This document shows positions 23,328 to 34,925 of a stretch of DNA of 64,000 nt, piece after piece. Source of the stretch: Pseudisothecium myosuroides (taxonomy: Eukaryota > Streptophyta > Bryopsida > Hypnales > Lembophyllaceae); assembly GCA_951799445.1 (NCBI GenBank), contig OX637289.1:9329321-9393320 (forward strand), given 5' to 3'. Under the pieces are notes generated by a model. The model worked only from the letters and a program-made list of their open reading frames with translations, did not search any database and had not been told where the DNA came from. Position 1 is the stretch's first letter. Each line of letters starts with the position of its first letter. The position numbers and the translations under genes are program-made.

Positions 23328-24597
23328 CCCTTCAATGACTAAGAGGACACATTGCGTCTTCTCCAAATTTTCTATGGCAAATTCTTAGTAGGGTGAAACA
23401 AATCTTAATATTTTGTAAACTGGGACCTTGTAGAGTAACAAATTGACATAAGGTAGGAGCACCCATAAAACATGATGTCCCCATGCCTGAGATGTAGAGT
23501 GCCCTTAAAGCATGCTTAAAAGTACCTTGAAACATGATTGCATACTGAATTGTGGTTGGTGGATTCTGAATTTTTTAAATTTGGGTACTAGAATCAAGAC
23601 AAATTTAGTAGATTGTGGTATAGGGTGCCCTAGGGAGTTCTACTTTGAAAATTCATAGAAATTAGATGTCTTATCCAGAAATTCTAATTTTTTCTTTGAA
23701 AATTCATGATTTCAATTGCTAATATGGAAAAAATATTTTTTCTAGAAAAATTTGCCTCCGTCTATGCTGAATTGCTTAAATTCATGGTTATGGGTGCTCC
23801 TACCTTACTTGTTGCATTTTTCAATTTTCAAATTTTCAACGTGAGAAGTATTTAAAATTTTATTTAGGAAATACAATCTTGTAGAAAAAAAGGAGCAAAC
23901 GTAATTTTTTTTACAATGAAAAGAATATTGGGGATGAAAAAAAAACATTATCTTGGAATTTCTAGTCTTCACTTTGTACAAACAAAGCCAATCTAGAAAA
24001 ATAAAATAAAATATGTATTTTTAGCAATTTTAATAATACAAGGTTCAATGTAATGTGACAAGGAATACAAAAATAAGTAGAACAATTCCAAATTTTTTTG
24101 AAGATGTTCCAAACAGTATGCTAATACTGTCAACTATTAAATTTCAAAAATTGACTCACATATAAATTTTTTTTAAATTTTATTAGGGTCCAATTTCGTC
24201 AATTTTGGCTTTCTACTCTTTTTGTTGAAAATGTGTATAAATGTGGGAGAGGGTTTCATTTATCATTTTTAAAATTAAAAAATACTACATTTGTATTAGA
24301 TTCCAATAAAAAAATTTGTGGAGGCAGGGGTTAAAAAAGAATTATTCATCTAATCATTTTTCTTCCTCAAAAGTTGCATTTTTTTGGCCTATAAGTTGAT
24401 CATCTAAAGTTGTTATAATCTAAAAATCCAACAATCAGTATTTCCCACATTTAATTTTATGCTTATTAGACGAAGTAGTCTTTAATTTTATATATTTAAA
24501 ATAAAAAATTTCAAACACATCCATGTTCAAAAAAAATTCATAGTGGGACAATACATGGAAAACCTCCATTGCCAAAAAGTTGTTAGGCCTTCAGAGG
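23328..24597 (+). mobile_element. TTAA-type element, diverged (M)
   Basis: It is flanked by TTAA at 23324-23327 and 24598-24601, with a span of 1270 bp. The left end is CCCTTCAATGACTAAGAGG. The right end, read inward, is CCTCTGAAGGCCTAACAAC, then TTTTTGGCAAT, which matches the E-subfamily end CCCCTAAAGGACCAACATGC, then TTTTTTGGCAAC. The two ends are only weakly similar to each other, so this is an old or mosaic member. It is non-coding and AT-rich. Confidence 0.5.
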
Positions 24598-24601
24598 TTA
24601 A

Positions 24602-27000
24602 ATTTTAATGTGAGTTGTAACCATAAAAATGATTTTTTTGAATTTGAGTCCAAGTAATGAAATGAAGCTTACCAAGTGTGGTTTCTACGTACTCCAATTC
24701 AAAATTTTGGAAATTTTGTAATTTTCAATGTTTTTTAGCAGTATGAACTTTGGACCTATAACCTTGGTTTGTCGATTTTCTAGTTTAAAATGGCACAATA
24801 ACTTTGGTTTATACAATGATGATATGCACTATAATATACACCTGTAATGAAAATTTAAGATTTCAAATATATTTTGTATTTCATATGAAATTTCTTCATT
24901 TTTCTAAAAGATTTGCAAATTTGCAAATTTCCCGTTCTAAAATTTGAAATTTTTATCACTTGCTTTGTTGAAATATTTCATAGGGAAGATGTTCAAGCAA
25001 AATATTAGGATAAGCCAAGGCAATTCTAATTTCTTTGTAAGAGAAATTGGATGTTTTCTAAATAAATAATAACACCAGTGCGAGACCTCAATTTCTATTG
25101 AAACTAGAGTGACTATATTTTTTTGTAGATTAGGTAGAAGAAATGGCTTGTCAAAAATTGCACACCATTATTCATAATGTCCCATTATGCACTTCAGGTG
25201 CATGAAATGCTCAATTTAGATTTGTTTTGTACTAAAACTTGCACTAGATAGAGATATCTTTTAAATTCAACTAGACTCTTGTTGTGTTTTTCTTTTGACT
25301 TCAGATAAGTAAGTATAATTAATAATCAATGAGGTACATTATACCAATCTAAAATAATTGCACCCCTTTGGACTGAATTCTCTAATCAATATTCAAGCAA
25401 TATAACATGTTTTTTTTTATTCAAGTACATCTAAATGTCTACAACGACTAGAAGAAAATGAGGGGTTCTCCAACTACAAAGAACAATTGTTTTTTTAGTT
25501 GCATGGTCTATTTGCAGTTGGTGCTAATGGGGGGATTCACAATTGCTATGGACATGTCATAGTAGTTGCACATGACAATGGGGTTGTTTCTCATCCGACG
25601 ACCTACTTGGAACTTCTTTGACAAATTCTTCTGACGTGGTTGTTTATGTGGTATTTGTTGTCACATGAAGTCAATTATTCAACCGACAAGTTGTGCTATT
25701 TGTTGGTGACTAGTTTGCAATTAATGTTTGACTCGTTTGCAATTCATTTGTGACTTCATTGTGACTCATTTGTGACTTGTTTGTGACTTGTAGATTTGTA
25801 GATTTTAAAATTCCAATCACAATGATTTGTAGATTTCAAAATCTTAGATCTACCTTCTTTTTTGGATTTCAAAAATTCAAAAATTCAAAAATTGATATTT
25901 AATAGATTTCACTAGTTTAAAAAAATTTACAATTTCATAGGTTTCAAAATTTCTTGGATTTTAAATATTTTTAGATTTCTATAGACTGTAGATATCTACA
26001 AATTATAGAAATTTGAACATCATAGAGACATACAAAATTTTGTAAAAATCTTAGAATTCTATTTACAAAATTCATTACATAGGAGTACAATAACTTACAA
26101 CTCTTATATGTCTATCCTAATGATACTCTTGGCAATTGATATGGAACTATTGATATAAGGCAATCAGAAAAGAAGTTTGAAAATGACTAGGAAATGAATG
26201 TCATCATTTTACAATTGAAGTATTTTCCTATTTTTTTTTTACGATTGTAGATTGACATGATGGATTGCACTTTTCTAATTCTCCTACTTTGAGAATTTTT
26301 CTATGCTTTTCCTTCGTAGGGTACCTTTCTTGTAAAGTTGTATACATGGGACATATTTTTCATGTTTTATAAAAATTATTTTTCTAATTTTAAAGTATTC
26401 CAGAAAAAAAATCATGAGTCCTATGAAAACGCTACCAAAACAGGGTGGTGTTTCTTGCAACGACCCAACAATGTATACACTTCATTTTATGACTGCTTTG
26501 TGACTAAAACAATGTAAACACTTCATTCTACAATTACCTTGCAACTAAAATAATATACTAATGATGTAAAAAAAACACATAAAATAGATTATGTAAGATT
26601 TGGTGCTAGTAGAGAGGGCTACAATTGCAAGACAGTTATATAGGACACTTAATCATTTTTAGTCAGTTGCGGCAGACATGTTTTTTTCAAGTGAATGACA
26701 AGGTCTTAATAACACAATAACTCAAGGACATTGTTACGCCCTCAATAACACAATATTTTTCTAATACATATCCAAATCATTTTGCAAGCGTTTGCTATCT
26801 AAATCTTCCATGTGCATTGCCATGTAACCTTAGTTTGCATATCATGCATTGTAATGTTTGAACCTACTAAATCAACACTTCTTGCTCTATTAGGAACATA
26901 CACATATGAATATATAGTTGCTTCCTTCTTAACCTAGTTAAACTTCTAACTAGATAGTTTTCATGTAGCTTCCATGCAGTTTGTGTATTTTACTTTATTA
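24602..27000. other. AT-rich intergenic DNA with diverged repeats
   Basis: Segment 24765-24960 is a diverged inverted match of 30560-30790 (shared GTAAAAATTTCAGATTT-like and TTTTGTATTTGATATGAA-like blocks). Short GTGACTT/GTGACTC repeats lie at 25725-25795. No gene was supported. Confidence 0.35.
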
Positions 27001-27264
27001 CTAATTGAATCCTCCTGCACTATAGCTCTTTGAGCTAGCCAATACCACACCGACTTCTATGACATTACCTTCATCCTTAAGAAATTGCACCATACCATTT
27101 GTAGCCTCGGATACTCCACAAATGAATGATAGATTTTCTTCTCGGAAAAGTCTTCCATATATTACACACGCCAATCTTTCTGCTATGCTCTTTTGTTTTG
27201 TTGCAACTACCATTGTGGCTATTGCATTGAAAACCACTAGACTTCCAAATGCGTCCGCTATCAT
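27001..27264 (-). CDS. Possible coding fragment, unknown
   Basis: An 87-residue open frame has a balanced composition unlike its AT-rich surroundings, with hydrophobic/helical segments such as NAIATMVVATKQKSIAERLA and FLKDEGNVIEVGVVLASSKS. It loosely resembles helical-repeat (ARM-like) sequence, but I cannot make a family assignment. No start context, splice sites or neighbouring exons were confirmed. It may be a dead gene fragment. Confidence 0.2.
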   Translation of the reverse strand: MIADAFGSLVVFNAIATMVVATKQKSIAERLACVIYGRLFREENLSFICGVSEATNGMVQFLKDEGNVIEVGVVLASSKSYSAGGFN

Positions 27265-27900
27265 TTTCTTATATCACTGGAGGATAGTAGTTATGTACAT
27301 GCTACTAAACTATAGAATTTCACTATCTCTATAATCTACCATTCTCATTATGTTTCCACACACATATGGGAATATTAAATTATTGCCTCTATATCTTCTA
27401 AGGTTCTGAAAATACTTCTTAACTACTATAATAAAAAGGGACCTAATAAAAAGAATAAAAAAGACCTGATAATCTTATGCATACATATCCTTCCTTCACT
27501 TCAATCAATTTATACAATAATACAAAACAATAAAATTCAAATAATTATTGCAAATTGCATCTAAATTTTCCAAGTTGAAAGCCTAATAATCCTAACTAGT
27601 TACAAAGTCCACTTAGGTCTCTTCGAAAACTTGAACAACCTATATTAAGGCCTACAATGACTTTATGATTTGTATATTGTAAATTATAAATGAGATTTTT
27701 AGGATGCATGTTCATTATCCTAATATACTTCTACTTCCAAATAATGATATGAAAGCTTTTAAGAGTTTTTTCCACTGACAACTGTGCAAAAAACATGCAT
27801 ATGTACCCATTTATTTACAAATTAAAAACTATAGGTGGCACAATTTCAAAAATTCCACATGCATCCAATTCTTCAAAAAAATTAATTATTCCACGCTTGT
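27265..27900. other. AT-rich DNA, no feature
   Basis: Nothing supportable was seen. Confidence 0.4.
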
Positions 27901-27902
27901 AC

Positions 27903-29416
27903 AGTGGGGTACCATTCAAAATGGCGTTTTTGAAATTGCAGGGAAGAAAATTTCACATCTGCCAACTTTGACAACCTCCCGAGGGCTCAAAAATTGATCT
28001 TTGACCATGACATTTTTACCACAACATCATCTCTAAGTTAATTATATGTGCACAAAATTTCAAGGCCAAAATATTTACAAAAAAAAAAATATTTGAAATC
28101 TACCAACATGTGTAGCCATGAGAAAAAGTTCACTATAGCCAACTTTGACACCCTCCCAAAGACTGAACATTTTTTCTTTTCTTATGAAATTTTTGGCATA
28201 GGACCATATATATGTTGAATACATGTGTAGCCATGAGAAAAAGTTCACTACAGCCAACTTTGACACCCTCCCAAAGACTGAACATTTTTTCTTTTCTTAT
28301 GAAATTTTTGGCATAGGACCATATATATGTTGAATACATGTGTGAAAAATTTCAAGTCCAAAAAGACCCCCACAAAAACAGATATTCAAAATCTACCAAT
28401 ATGTGTAGTTGTGAGAAACAATTTCACTACTACCAACTTTGACACTATCTCAAGGGTTGAAAAATTGGGTTTTTACCATGAAATTTTTATGATGAAATCA
28501 TCTCTATGTTAATAACATGTGTATTAAATTTCAAATTCAAAGGATTCACACAAAAAAGATATGTTAATTCTACCAACATGTGTAGATGTGAGAACGATTT
28601 TTTTAGCCCTTAGGATAGTGTCGTTTTTTGGGTAAAATTTCACATGGATGTAGAAAGTTATGTCATCTCACAACTACAGATGTTGGTAGAATTAGAATAT
28701 CTTTTTTTTGGTAAATCTTTTGATTTTGAAATTTGGCATACATTTTACCAGTATAAAGATGATGTCATGCCCAAAATTTCTCGGTAAAATGTTTTTTTCC
28801 CAGCCCTTGGGATAGTGTCAAAGTTGGTAGTAGTGAAATTGTTTCTCACTGCTATACACTTTGGTAGAACTAGCATATCTTTTTTTGTGTGAATTTTTTG
28901 AACTTGAAATTTAACACACATGTTATTAACATAGAGATGATTTCATCATAAAAATTTCATGATAAATACACAATTTTTCAACCCTTGAGATAGTGTCAAA
29001 GTTGGTAGTAGTGAAATTGTTTCTCGCAACTACACATATTGGTAGATTTTGAATATCTGTTTTTGTGGGGGTCTTTTTGGACTTGAAATTTTTCACACAT
29101 GTATTCAACATATAGATGGTCCTATGCCAAAAATTTCATAAGAAAAGAAAAAATGTTCAGTCTTTGGGAGGGTGTCAAAGTTGGCTGTAGTGAACTTTTT
29201 CTCACGGCTACAAATGTTGGTAGATTTCAAATATCTTTTTTTTGTAAATCTTTTGGCCTTGAAATTTTGTACACATATAATTAACTTGAAGATGATGTTG
29301 TGGTAAAAATTTATGGTCAAAGATCAATTTTTGAGCCCTCGGGAGGCTGTCAAAGTTGGCAGATGTGAAATTTTCTTCCCTGCAATTTCAAAAACGCCAT
29401 TTTGAATGGTACCCCA
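27903..29416. mobile_element. Foldback element with 178-bp tandem units in its arms
   Basis: This is a 1.5-kb palindrome. The outer ends read GGGGTACCATTCAAAATGGC and its exact complement, and the arms stay highly similar to a centre near 28600-28640. Each arm is itself built of tandem units of about 178 bp, marked by CCAACTTTGAC at 27962, 28139, 28254 and 28433 on the left. On the right its complement GTCAAAGTTGG occurs at about 28817, 28995, 29173 and 29349. There is no open frame of note. A target duplication is not clear (flanks GCTTGTACA and GCTTAGTAA agree at seven of nine positions). The structure recalls Foldback-type or long-TIR Mutator-like non-autonomous elements. Confidence 0.75.
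28106..28335. repeat. 115-bp tandem duplication in left foldback arm
   Basis: Two nearly identical 115-bp copies start at 28106 and 28221 (ACATGTGTAGCCATGAG). The right arm has only one copy, so this duplication arose after the palindrome formed. Confidence 0.9.
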
Positions 29417-29450
29417 TTGCTTAGTAAAAGCTGAAAATCTCAATTATTAA

Positions 29451-29929
29451 CTTTTGAATGCCCATTACCTTCTCTAAGATTCTTTGGATTTGTTTACAAC
29501 TAAATGAGACACTATATTCTGATCAATTCTAACAATTTTTGCCAATAATATAATTGTTGTAATTCAACCATCACGTGTTATGGATCACATAGGAAAAGAA
29601 AACACAATAGCATCATTGATGAAGTAATAAATTAGTAGTTATGTTTCATCAAGATGGTGTCATAATTGTGAATCAAAGGGATTTGAAGTTTCTCAATCGT
29701 TTCCTTAAATGTCAAAGGAAAAATTGAGGTGATAAAAAAAATTAGAAGTTCAAGGTCATAACTAATGAAACTATAATCAATCTATGGCTTTTCAAAATCT
29801 ACTCTACAATTTGTAAATATAAATCACCTACATGCTTGCATCCAAGATCCATAGTATTTGAGGTTCATCTCCAAGAGTTGTTAACAATAAAAAAATTATA
29901 ATTGTTAACATTAAACAAATATTTAGGAA
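29451..29929 (+). mobile_element. TTAA-type element, L subfamily, decayed
   Basis: It starts after TTAA at 29447-29450 with CTTTTGAATGCCCATTACC and ends ATTTAGGAATCAA, matching CCCCTAAATGCCCAAGGC and ATTTAGGGGTCAA of the copy at 4284. Interior matches include CACATAGGAAAAGAAAACAC and TTCAAAATCTACTCTACAAT. It is about 480 bp long, with deletions relative to 4284-4891. Confidence 0.55.
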
Positions 29930-31320
29930 TCAACTATGGAAAAGGCCTAAATGCCTAAAAACATAATTAAAAAATGCTTTTGTAGGAATCCATCTTCCAT
30001 GAATACTAGAATTTAACCTTTAACAATGAAATACTAGAATTTAACCTCTAACAATGAAATACAAATGCCTTTAATTGTCCCTATTAATCATTACTTTGGT
30101 CTCCAACACCAACACCACAAGACTAGATTTGTATCCCATTATTCTATGATATTATTTTCAAAGCACATAATTGCTTTCAATACTATAATTTTAGTAAAGT
30201 AATGTCATAGACTACTTGTTCCAACATAGGAAAGCCAAAAGGGCATCCCCTCCCAAAAGGTCAAATAGACTACTACACAACTACAAATGGCATACCCTTC
30301 TTCCCAATCCAATATCCAACTATAAATTTTAAAATTGAACATCTTAAAATATATACTATTGGAATTGGAATTATTGCAAAAGCTGACACTAGATTTGCCT
30401 TCTAATGAATCCTTGTTTATCCTAGAGGAGTGGGCCTATAACATTGATTTTAAACCTTATTGTTTATCAATGCGTTTATTTTCCATTTTGCAAATAGATA
30501 TGAATGGATTTTTTTATATTTATTATTCAAAGATGAAGTCATATGTCTACTATAAGTAAAAAAATTCAAAATTTCAAGGAAATATTTGAAAATCTCATGA
30601 ATTTGTACTTAAAAAATTGACAAAAATTCATATCAAATACAAAATGTACTCAAAAAATCTGAAATTTTTACCAAATATGTATATTATATTATTATAGTTT
30701 GTAAAATCATGGTATAAAACAAAGTTAATGTATCATTCTAAAATTACAATATCAATAAACCATAATTATGTGAGTTCTCAAGATGGTGTTCTAGTCTCAT
30801 CCCCCCCGCTTTTGCTTACTTTTAGTAGAAATTATAGTGGAAAAAACATAAAAAGAATATTCTAACTATAATTAATAGTTTGATTCCCTAGGAGCTCAGA
30901 GTGCCTAAAGTTCTAAGCCATTCCAATTCTCTGCGTTTAGGGTTAGTCTACTTCAGCGTTTGAGAGGTCAATTAGGTGTCCAAGAGATGTTTAGGGGTCT
31001 AAGAGATAGTTAGGCCTAATGATTGCAAGAGGCCCCGCAAGATGTCCATTAAAGATTGAACCGCAGCTGCAAGTGCATGTGACAGGTCTTGGCTAAAAAA
31101 AAAGTCCATAGTCCACAGTAGGAAAGTTCTTTAGCCTTAGATATATTTGTAGTTAGTCCATTTAGAGGTCACCATCCAATTCTTGAGAATTGTAGAAAAT
31201 TAAATTGTGCTTTGCAAGCAATTATTAAAATAGTACGAGGTAGAAATTCAAATAGTGTAAGGGATGGTGTGACCACAAATAGAAAAAAATTATTTTTAAC
31301 ATAAAAATTATGCCATGAGC
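29930..31320. other. AT-rich DNA with diverged inverted repeat
   Basis: 30560-30790 is an inverted, diverged match of 24765-24960. Short GAAATACTAGAATTTAACC duplicates occur near 29995-30035. No gene was seen. Confidence 0.35.
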
Positions 31321-31324
31321 TTAA

Positions 31325-32244
31325 CCCTTGAAGTTCCATGACTATTTTTCAGTGACAACACTCAAAAACAACCATTTCCAGTACAAGTTTCGAATTTTTG
31401 AAAAAAACTTTTTCTGACATATGTAACCATAGGATCTTGTAGTATGCCGACTTAAGACACGTGGTAAGATTTTCAAAAATTTCCACCGTGTGGATTGCAA
31501 GGTATAAGCATTCAAATTCACTAAATTTTTTTGCTTGACCCTGGAAAAAACTAGGTAGTTGCACTTCACAAGCTCACTTTTCTATATAAAAAGGTCACAA
31601 ATGGTGGCGCTTCTTTGGATTCTTTTTTCTAGACAAGTTGGCTACATGCTTGAAAAATTTCACATCATTTGGAATTGTACAACATATAGGGAAAGAATAG
31701 TAAGTAGAAAGAAGTAGAAAATGATTCAAAATACAAAATTGTTAAGAATTTAGTTATGGAATTCAAAAATTCCAATCCCAATGGTTGCAATGTTATAATA
31801 AACAATCTACATCCTATGGTTTTATTTTTTTCCAAAAATATTGAAAATTGAATAAGATAAAGGACTTTAAAGTTGATTTTAGAGTAGAAAATCCATAACT
31901 GCCCGCAAACAAAAACTCCTCATAACTTTTGACTCATTGATCAAAATGGAATGAATAAAAGCTTTCCACATTTATATAATTCTAAAAAATCAATTTCAAT
32001 TTTTTTTTTAAAAGAGTTTTTTTTTTTAATCTTCCCGGACTGTCTCGGTGGGAAAAAAAAGTAACATATTTGGCCATGACTTTTGACTCATATTTTTAAA
32101 ATGTCATGAAATTTAGTGCAAATGAAAGATATTCCTCGTCTCCACCTTCTTATAACTTTCAGACTAAAATATGCAAATCTCTAGTCACACGTACTAGCCT
32201 AAAATTTCTATGTTGTCCAAAATTGTATATTGATTCTTGGGGGA
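31325..32244 (+). mobile_element. TTAA-type element, E subfamily (D)
   Basis: This 920-bp element is flanked by TTAA at 31321-31324 and 32245-32248. The left end is CCCTTGAAGTTCCATGACTA; the right end has decayed to TTCTTGGGGGA. It contains ACCATAGGATCTTGTAG, CTCATAACTTTTGACTCAT and TCATGAAATTTAGTGCAAA, as in 45179-46090. It shares its right TTAA with the next element. Confidence 0.75.
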
Positions 32245-32248
32245 TTAA

Positions 32249-33168
32249 CCCCTAAAGGCCCAAGGCATTTTCTAGCTCCGAAACCACTGAAAACTGCCAT
32301 TTCTACTGCGATCACTCCCTAAACCAAAAAAACCTTTTTTTTTAGAATCTAACCGTAGGATCTTGTACTACACTTGTCTCAAATCATGTGGTAAAAATTT
32401 CATGAAGTTTGACCGTACGGATTGAAAGATATTAGCGTTTGAAGTTAGAAAAAGAAGTTTTTTTGAACTCTGGATTGCAATTTCAGATGACTTTGACGGC
32501 CATTTGTGGATTTTTTTTGCACTACACACTATAGAGTTAAATTTTTTTATGTTGAACATTTGAGTTGAGAGTCGGGGAAAAAATTTCAAAATGTCAAAAC
32601 TTGATTTTCACATATAAAAAAATTGTTAAGTAGAAGTAGGTCCAAAATTGAACAAAACACTAAATCTTCAATAGCTCTTAGATGGAATTAAAAAACCATA
32701 ATCCCAACGGTGGGATTGTTCTTGCAAACAAACTTAACCTTTTCAAAAAAAAAAAATTGAAAAAATTTGAAAATTGCATTCAAAAATGAATTTTATAAGT
32801 TTTTTTTTTTTGAAGACCCTTAGATTGCCCGAAAAACAAGATTGTCCATAACTTTCTCATTCTAAGTCCAAATAGAATGAATCAAAGCTTCAAATATAGA
32901 CAAAAACATGATCTTTGAGAAAAAAAATCAAAAAAAAAAAAATCAATTTTTTAAAGTTTTTTTTTCTGCCCGGCGAATTGTTTTTTTGATTTCGGGCGGC
33001 ATAACTTCTTTTCCCGGGCACCGATTGAAAAAAAAATTATATTTTTGGAAAGCTAATGTGATTTCCTATCTTCAAAAAAAGTTTCAAAAAATCAGGTCGA
33101 AATTTCAGGTCGCACGAGCCTGCCCGAAATCTGAAGTGTCCCCCGAGGGGACTTTGGGCATTTAGGGG
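32249..33168 (+). mobile_element. TTAA-type element, F subfamily
   Basis: This 920-bp element is flanked by TTAA at 32245-32248 and 33169-33172. The ends are CCCCTAAAGGCCCAAGGCA and its approximate complement TTTGGGCATTTAGGGG. It contains ACCGTAGGATCTTGTAC, GACCGTACGGATTGAAAG, GGCATAACTTCTTTTCCCGG and the subterminal palindrome GTCCCCCGAGGGGAC. It is closely related to 38580-39494. Confidence 0.8.
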
Positions 33169-33507
33169 TTAACAGAAAAATTGATTTGGCAAAATTGGTT
33201 TGGCAAAATTGGTTTGGCAAAATTGGTTCATCAAAATTCCTTTCCAGTCAAAAGATTTTTTTTCCAACGAGACTTGAAGGAGGTAATTAATTTATACCTT
33301 CTTGTGAGTAGTGCATAGTAAGGATATGATCATGCACTTAGTATTTGAAATTTTTCTCAAGGTTGTCCAAAAAATTTCAGATTTTTTTAGAATACAGAAG
33401 ATGATTCTATGGGAAGTCAACCGCTTTTACAGATGATGAAAAATTCTTAGAAATTACTTACATTGTAGTAAAATTCCATTAAAAATTAGGATAGAATTAG
33501 ATAATAC

Positions 33508-33856
33508 TACATTAGAGGAAATTTTAGCCCTCCGGAGAGCTGCTCTAGAGTGACAAACCAAGCTATTTCAAAGCTTGGTCTGTCACTTCAAAAAAGTGCC
33601 ACAGTGAGTAGTTAGCTAAGCTCATTGCTTGCCAAAACAGTTAGATTTTGCGATTTTTTTAATTTTAATTTTAATTTTTAATTTTTAATTTTTTTTAACT
33701 CGTAAAACTCTGTTTCTGCGCCATTGCCACTGTAGTTTTAGGTGGGCGGGAATAGGAAAAAAACGATTTTTTTAGCCAGAAAAAAACAAATTTTAGGGTA
33801 CCTTGGAGGGCTGTGGAGCAGCCCTCCGGAGGCTTGAAAATTTCTCTAATGAGTAA
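33508..33856. mobile_element. MITE with ~40-bp imperfect TIRs
   Basis: The left end ATTAGAGGAAATTTTAGCCC, then TCCGGAGAGCTGCTC, pairs with the right end GAGCAGCCCTCCGGAGGCTT, then GAAAATTTCTCTAAT. It is about 350 bp. It contains a separate hairpin at 33551-33583 (GACAAACCAAGCT paired with AGCTTGGTCTGTC). The superfamily is not assigned. Confidence 0.65.
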
Positions 33857-34590
33857 TGCGCCTCAACAAGTTTCAAGGCATTCTGACACTGAAAGGTACT
33901 TGAACTAGCGGCTCCATCAAATTAGGCAAAATTTAAATTAGTTCGACGCATTGACCGACATATTAAGAACTCACGTTATCCAAATGAGGCCAATGAAGAA
34001 TCTTTTTTTTACTCCTACAATTCGTCTAGATGCTCCAAGCAAGTCAAATTCTTTGGAAAATGCAAATTCCATCATCTAGGATTTTTACATTTCCTTTAAT
34101 TGACAATCCACTGACTTTTGCAAGTCCAAATAACTTGGGAGTGGGGGAAAAAGAATCTCATAGGTTCTAGAGCCAATGGTGCAATCCATATATAATTTGG
34201 AGCTTTTATCCAAAAGTTAAATAGAATCTAGCATTAGGTTTGATTTTTTCAAGTAATTGACAATAATTGACAATCATTAGCATTAGTTCTAGAAATTTGT
34301 AGGTTAAAACAAGGAAAAGAAGGCCTTGAGAAGAGTATAAAAGGCCCCTTTCTCCTCTCACAAACCATCCCTTTTCTTATATTATCAAATCGATGACACT
34401 TTGTTAATTCTAAGTTTTGGCTAATTTGGCCCTTCAATGTTCTTGAGCATTTTCCTCATTTTTTGCGTGTTTTAGAGCTTCTTCTTAGAGGATGTGTGGT
34501 TTTCTTCCAGCATTGGCTTCTCATTTCATGTTTTAGATGGTTTGGTTCCCTAAATTTTTTAAAATATTTATTAATGAATCACATACCTTA
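33857..34590. other. Intergenic DNA, no feature
   Basis: A short TTGACAATAATTGACAAT repeat lies near 34257. Nothing else was supported. Confidence 0.4.
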
Positions 34591-34591
34591 A

Positions 34592-34626
34592 AACCCTAAA
34601 CCCTAAATCCTAAACCCTAAACCCTT
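34592..34626. repeat. Interstitial telomere-like CCCTAAA repeats
   Basis: About five CCCTAAA-type units, one changed to CCTAAAT, match the plant telomere repeat (TTTAGGG on the other strand). The array is short and internal, so it is an interstitial remnant and not a chromosome end. Confidence 0.8.
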
Positions 34627-34787
34627 AGTCTAGGTTTATTCTTGTTAAGCCATGTCTACTTTTGTGTTTTTATTTTGTGCAAAAAGGTGGTGGGTATGGC
34701 CCTTTTTGTATATATGCTTGTTAAAGTCTGTGAAGTAAGGCAGGCTTTACAATAGCTTTTGAAAATTTATAGCTTGGTTTTAATTCG

Positions 34788-34925
34788 GGACTGAGGGAGT
34801 AACATTTAAAACCTAATATTATTACCAATAAAGTCCAGAAAAATCATAGCCCTGTAATTAAGGGCTATGATTTTTCTAGACTTTATTGGTAATAATATTA
34901 AGTTTTAAATGTTATTCCCTCGTCC
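34788..34925. repeat. Near-perfect hairpin, 53-bp core arms
   Basis: Arms 34801-34853 and 34861-34913 are complementary with about two mismatches around a 7-nt loop GTAATTA. Pairing extends outward through AGGGAGTAAC/GTTATTCCCT. It lies between what look like the right end of one Stowaway-like element (GGGACTGAGGGAGTA) and the left end of another. It could be a short MITE or a small-RNA-generating hairpin. Confidence 0.8.

Noticed and set aside
32245..33172. TTAA elements considered as PIF/Harbinger MITEs with TTA/TAA duplication
   Set aside because: The complete TTAA is present on both sides of most copies, and in the nested case exactly one TTAA remains at the related unoccupied site, favouring a 4-bp TTAA duplication.
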